The translations under genes and the position numbers were made by a program. Of a DNA stretch of 64,000 bases, positions 61,356 through 64,000 are shown one piece after another. This stretch comes from Trichomonas vaginalis G3. Lineage: Eukaryota > Parabasalia > Trichomonadida > Trichomonadidae. Numbering within the stretch: the stretch's first letter is position 1; each line of letters starts with the position of its first letter. The notes beneath the pieces were generated by a model that was not told where the DNA came from, searched no databases, and worked only from the letters and a program-made list of their open reading frames with translations. The stretch lies in assembly GCF_026262505.1 (NCBI RefSeq), contig NC_067204.1:2265797-2329796 (forward strand), in the 5' to 3' direction.

Positions 61356-61682
61356 TCACTTACAAAAGTATTGCAACTCTTCCCATTGCTGTGCTTCACA
61401 CAATAGTTCATATTCTTCAGTATCGCTGCTGTCGCTCCAATCGTCAGAGTCAAAATCACTGTCAAAATAAATGTTAGTAAGTTTTGACAAAGCTAATGAA
61501 ACACGTTTACCGTTTGTATCGTATGCTTGTATAAACTTTCCATTCTTCATTCCTTCATAAACGCTCAAACTAACTTTACCCTTTCTCCCTCGTATCTGAT
61601 AGAATGTATTTTCACGAGGAACGAAGAACAAATTCTTGAACTCATGACCGTTGTAGTTTGTTATCTCAATAGTTTTCGTCAT
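61356..61682 (-). CDS. Hypothetical protein, 108 aa
   Basis: MTKTIEITNYNGHEFKNLFF, a beta-rich N-terminal two thirds, and an acidic Asp/Ser tract (FDSDFDSDDWSDSSDTEE). No family recognised. Probably belongs to the third element. Confidence 0.5.
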   Translation of the reverse strand: MTKTIEITNYNGHEFKNLFFVPRENTFYQIRGRKGKVSLSVYEGMKNGKFIQAYDTNGKRVSLALSKLTNIYFDSDFDSDDWSDSSDTEEYELLCEAQQWEELQYFCK

Positions 61683-61774
61683 TTACATCCAAATAAACTT
61701 AAAAAATAATTTTAAAAATAAACTTAAAAATTAATGATATCACCACTCCCACACGTATGAAAACATAGCACAAA

Positions 61775-61840
61775 AATAAATTTAGGTGAAGTGGTGAGAT
61801 CTCACCTCTTTTTTCACCTGTTTTTTCACCCTGTTGAATT
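61775..61840. repeat. Box cluster, GTGAGATCTCAC variant
   Basis: The palindrome GTGAGATCTCAC is followed by CTCTTTTTTCACCTG half-sites, the same layout as TTAGATCTAA clusters in the Mavericks with both arms and half-sites changed together. Confidence 0.8.
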
Positions 61841-61871
61841 CATTGCTTTATAACTCTCTTCCTTGATTTCT

Positions 61872-62072
61872 TCATTTTTCATCATTGACTTTATCCAACT
61901 CTTCTAACTTCTTCTTAAGTTCAGCAATGTTGTCCTCATGAAGTTTAATCTTTCTCAAAATTCCTTCTCTATCTAATGGTTGCTTTATCTTTCTAAACTG
62001 AACTCTACCATCCTTCATAGTATGAATGTAAAAACCTTCTGGAATAGTTCCTGATTTAATGTATTCTACCAA
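61872..62072 (-). CDS. Small coiled-coil protein, 66 aa
   Basis: A basic beta-like start (IHTMKDGRVQFRKIKQPLDR) then a coiled coil (HEDNIAELKKKLEELDKVND). No family recognised; it may be a fragment. Confidence 0.4.
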   Translation of the reverse strand: MVEYIKSGTIPEGFYIHTMKDGRVQFRKIKQPLDREGILRKIKLHEDNIAELKKKLEELDKVNDEK

Positions 62073-62715
62073 AAACTTTGTTTCATTGCTTCAGTGACTT
62101 TAGTCGTCATTTCAATCAAAGGTGAAGCTAGCACAGCGATAATGGATTTCATGACTTTTAGTATTTCATGCAATCTTAACAGATAGCCTTACAAGTACTT
62201 CCAGTGTCCCTAGCTGTCCCTCCTTTTTATATAACTCCATGACATTTATAATCTCGCGAAACTTAACAGGTAGCATAACAGATTAAAATCAGATGAGGTT
62301 TTGAACCAAAATTTCTAAGCAACGTTGTCAAGGATTTTGAGGAACTAGGGACAGAGTGTGGCAAAGTCCAAGATTTAATTTATCTTCATCTGTTTCATCA
62401 ACTATCTCATCTAATATGCCAATATTTTATTCATAACTCGTGGCAAACTCACTAACTTTCGTTATGTTCATCTGCATGCTTCATCTGATAGAAAGTATGA
62501 CTTTCATTAATTCTGTGAGATAATGAAAACTACTAGGGACAGAGACCATGGCAAAGTTTATGACTTTCATTATTTCCAGAACTTAATGAAAACTACTAGG
62601 GACAGAGACCATGGCAAAGTTCATGATTTAATTTATTCTCTCACTAACAACAACCACAAACTCCAACACTAACAACAACCACAAACTCCAACACTAACGA
62701 CAAAAATAAATGTCC
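62073..62715. repeat. Decayed direct repeats
   Basis: Three spaced copies of a unit with ACTAGGGACAGAGACCATGG and CAAAGTTCATGATTTAATTT (about 62340-62640), then a short CACAAACTCCAACACTAACA repeat (about 62645-62700). No gene. Confidence 0.65.
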
Positions 62716-63000
62716 TCACTTCTTAACAAAGTAATATGTGCTTCTTACACCACCATAGCTCAAACGTTTCTTTTCAAACATCGATTGAAACTTATTTTGA
62801 GCCATTGGCTTTAGTCTCTTTTTCTTCAAATACGCCAAGAAATCTTCTTCACATCTTTTCACTTCATAGCCTTCTTTAAACTCCTCCTTGTTAAGTTCTA
62901 TGAAATCCTTTATAACATTCTTTGTTGCAATGGCTTCTTCACGAACGACATCGTGAACTATTTCATCACTGTTCTCATGTATGACCTCCTCACTGTTCTC
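62716..63000 (-). pseudogene. C-terminal gene fragment with acidic repeat
   Basis: A minus-strand frame with ENSEEVIHENSDEIVH-type repeats, then FIELNKEEFKEGYEVKRCEE and QSMFEKKRLSYGGVRSTYYF ending FVKK. The end region looks winged-helix-like and is broadly similar in layout to the helicase C-terminus at 20965, but the match is weak. Related ENSDEIVH-type repeats continue to about 63190. Part of the third element; broken. Confidence 0.4.
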
Positions 63001-63184
63001 ATGTATGACCTCCTTATTGCATGAACTATTTCATCACTGTTCTCATGTATGACCTCCTTACTGTTCTCATGAACTATTTCATCATTGCATTCATGTATGA
63101 CCTCCTCACTGTTCTCATGAACTATTTCATCATTGCATTCATGTATGACCTCCTTATTGCATGAACTATTTCATCACTATTCTC

Positions 63185-64000
63185 ATGAACGTACATGTTT
63201 TGTCATGATTTCTTCATCGTAATGAACGTACATGTTTTGTCAAGGTTTCATCGTATATGTTTTGTCATGACTTCTTCGTATATGATTTGTCATGACTTCT
63301 TCGTATATGTTTTGTCAAGACTTCTTCGTCAAGATTTCATCGTAAATGATTTGTCATGACTTCTTCGTCAAGATTTCATCGTCAATGATTTGTCATGACT
63401 TCTTCATCGTATATGCTTTGTCAAGACTTCTTCGTCAAAACTTCATCGTCAATGATTTGTCATGACTTCTTCGTCAAAACTTCATCGTCAATGATTTGTC
63501 ATGACTTCTTCATCGTAAATGATTTGTCATGACCTCTTCATCGTAAATGTTTTGTCAAGGTTTCTTCGTATATGTTTTGTCATGACTTCATCGTATATGT
63601 TTTGTCAAGACTTCTTCGTCAAAACTTCATCGTATATGTTTTGTCATGATTTCATCGTAAATGATTTGTCATGACTTCTTCATCGTCAATGATTTGTCAT
63701 GACTTCATCGTATATGTTTTGTCATGACCTCTTCATCGTAAATGTTTTGTCAAAACTTCTTCGTACATGTTTTGTCATGACTTCTTCGTATATGTTTTGT
63801 CATGATTTCATCGTATATGTTTTGTCATGATTTCATCGTATATGTTTTGTCATGACTTCATCGTAAATGATTTGTCAAAACTTCTTCGTAAATGTTTTAT
63901 CATGATTTCATCGTAAATGTTTTGTCATGATTTCATCGTAAATGTTTTGTCATGATTTCATCGAAACTAAACATAAATGATTTGTCATGACTTCTTCGTA
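63185..64000. repeat. Long minisatellite
   Basis: Over thirty units of about 24 bp, CTTCATCGTAAATGTTTTGT and variants with CATGA or CAAGA joints, running off the window. Same family as the repeats at 4880-5000 and 28830-29370. Confidence 0.95.

Larger units (their letters stand above)
61340..64000. mobile_element. Edge of a third Maverick-like element
   Basis: Shares the GTGAGATCTCAC box cluster, the CGTAAATGTTTTGTC minisatellite and small genes of similar style with the two Mavericks, but holds no terminal repeat or hallmark gene inside the window. The assignment rests on these shared repeats. Runs off the window end. Confidence 0.5.

Overview
The window looks like Trichomonas vaginalis, or a very close trichomonad. 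It is AT-rich. It holds one host gene of bacterial-type GAPDH with a trichomonad initiator just upstream and a UAAA polyadenylation signal overlapping the stop codon. Most of the remaining DNA is giant Maverick/Polinton elements of the kind that fill the T. vaginalis genome. No ribosomal RNA, CRISPR array or prokaryotic operon is present.

Layout. 13-2857: tandem array of about eleven 249-bp units, each made almost wholly of four back-to-back hairpins. 2858-3785: host AT-rich DNA. 3786-4630 and 29567-29788: the two halves of a small host DNA transposon (17-bp inverted ends, 7-bp target duplication) that was split by the first Maverick. 4631-29566: Maverick copy 1 (24.9 kb). 29789-35239: host segment with GAPDH (33162-34247, minus strand), two tRNA-like Pol III-type units and otherwise nothing coding. 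35240-60531: Maverick copy 2 (25.3 kb), itself carrying a 1.6-kb hairpin-filled non-autonomous DNA transposon (36445-38040) with an 8-bp target duplication. 60532-61340: host DNA with a possible membrane-protein remnant. 61340-64000: edge of a third Maverick-like element ending in a long minisatellite.

The two Mavericks have the same gene order. In map order the parts are: D12 adenine methyltransferase, small membrane protein, small basic and amphipathic proteins, a paralogous pair of 282/286-aa proteins, a phage-type fibre, retroviral-like integrase, protein-primed family B polymerase, an accessory island of KilA-N DNA-binding proteins, packaging ATPase, a candidate single-strand DNA-binding protein, D5-type superfamily 3 helicase, penton-like minor capsid, double-jelly-roll-like major capsid, and a 1074-aa protein with a nuclear localisation signal. 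Together these suggest self-synthesis, packaging and integration. Both copies are fossils: copy 1 has roughly half a dozen disrupted genes and copy 2 roughly a dozen or more. Much of the sequence is nearly identical between them, so they are young.

The strongest unexplained signal is a recurring hairpin theme. Paired arms change together while pairing is kept in the terminal repeats, in the TTAGATCTAA box clusters and inside KilA-N coding sequence. The tandem array at the window start shows flipped loop orientations. Other notable points are swapped terminal sequences between the two Mavericks, a hypervariable middle in one protein with near-identical flanks, and an element-specific promoter motif that does not resemble the host initiator.
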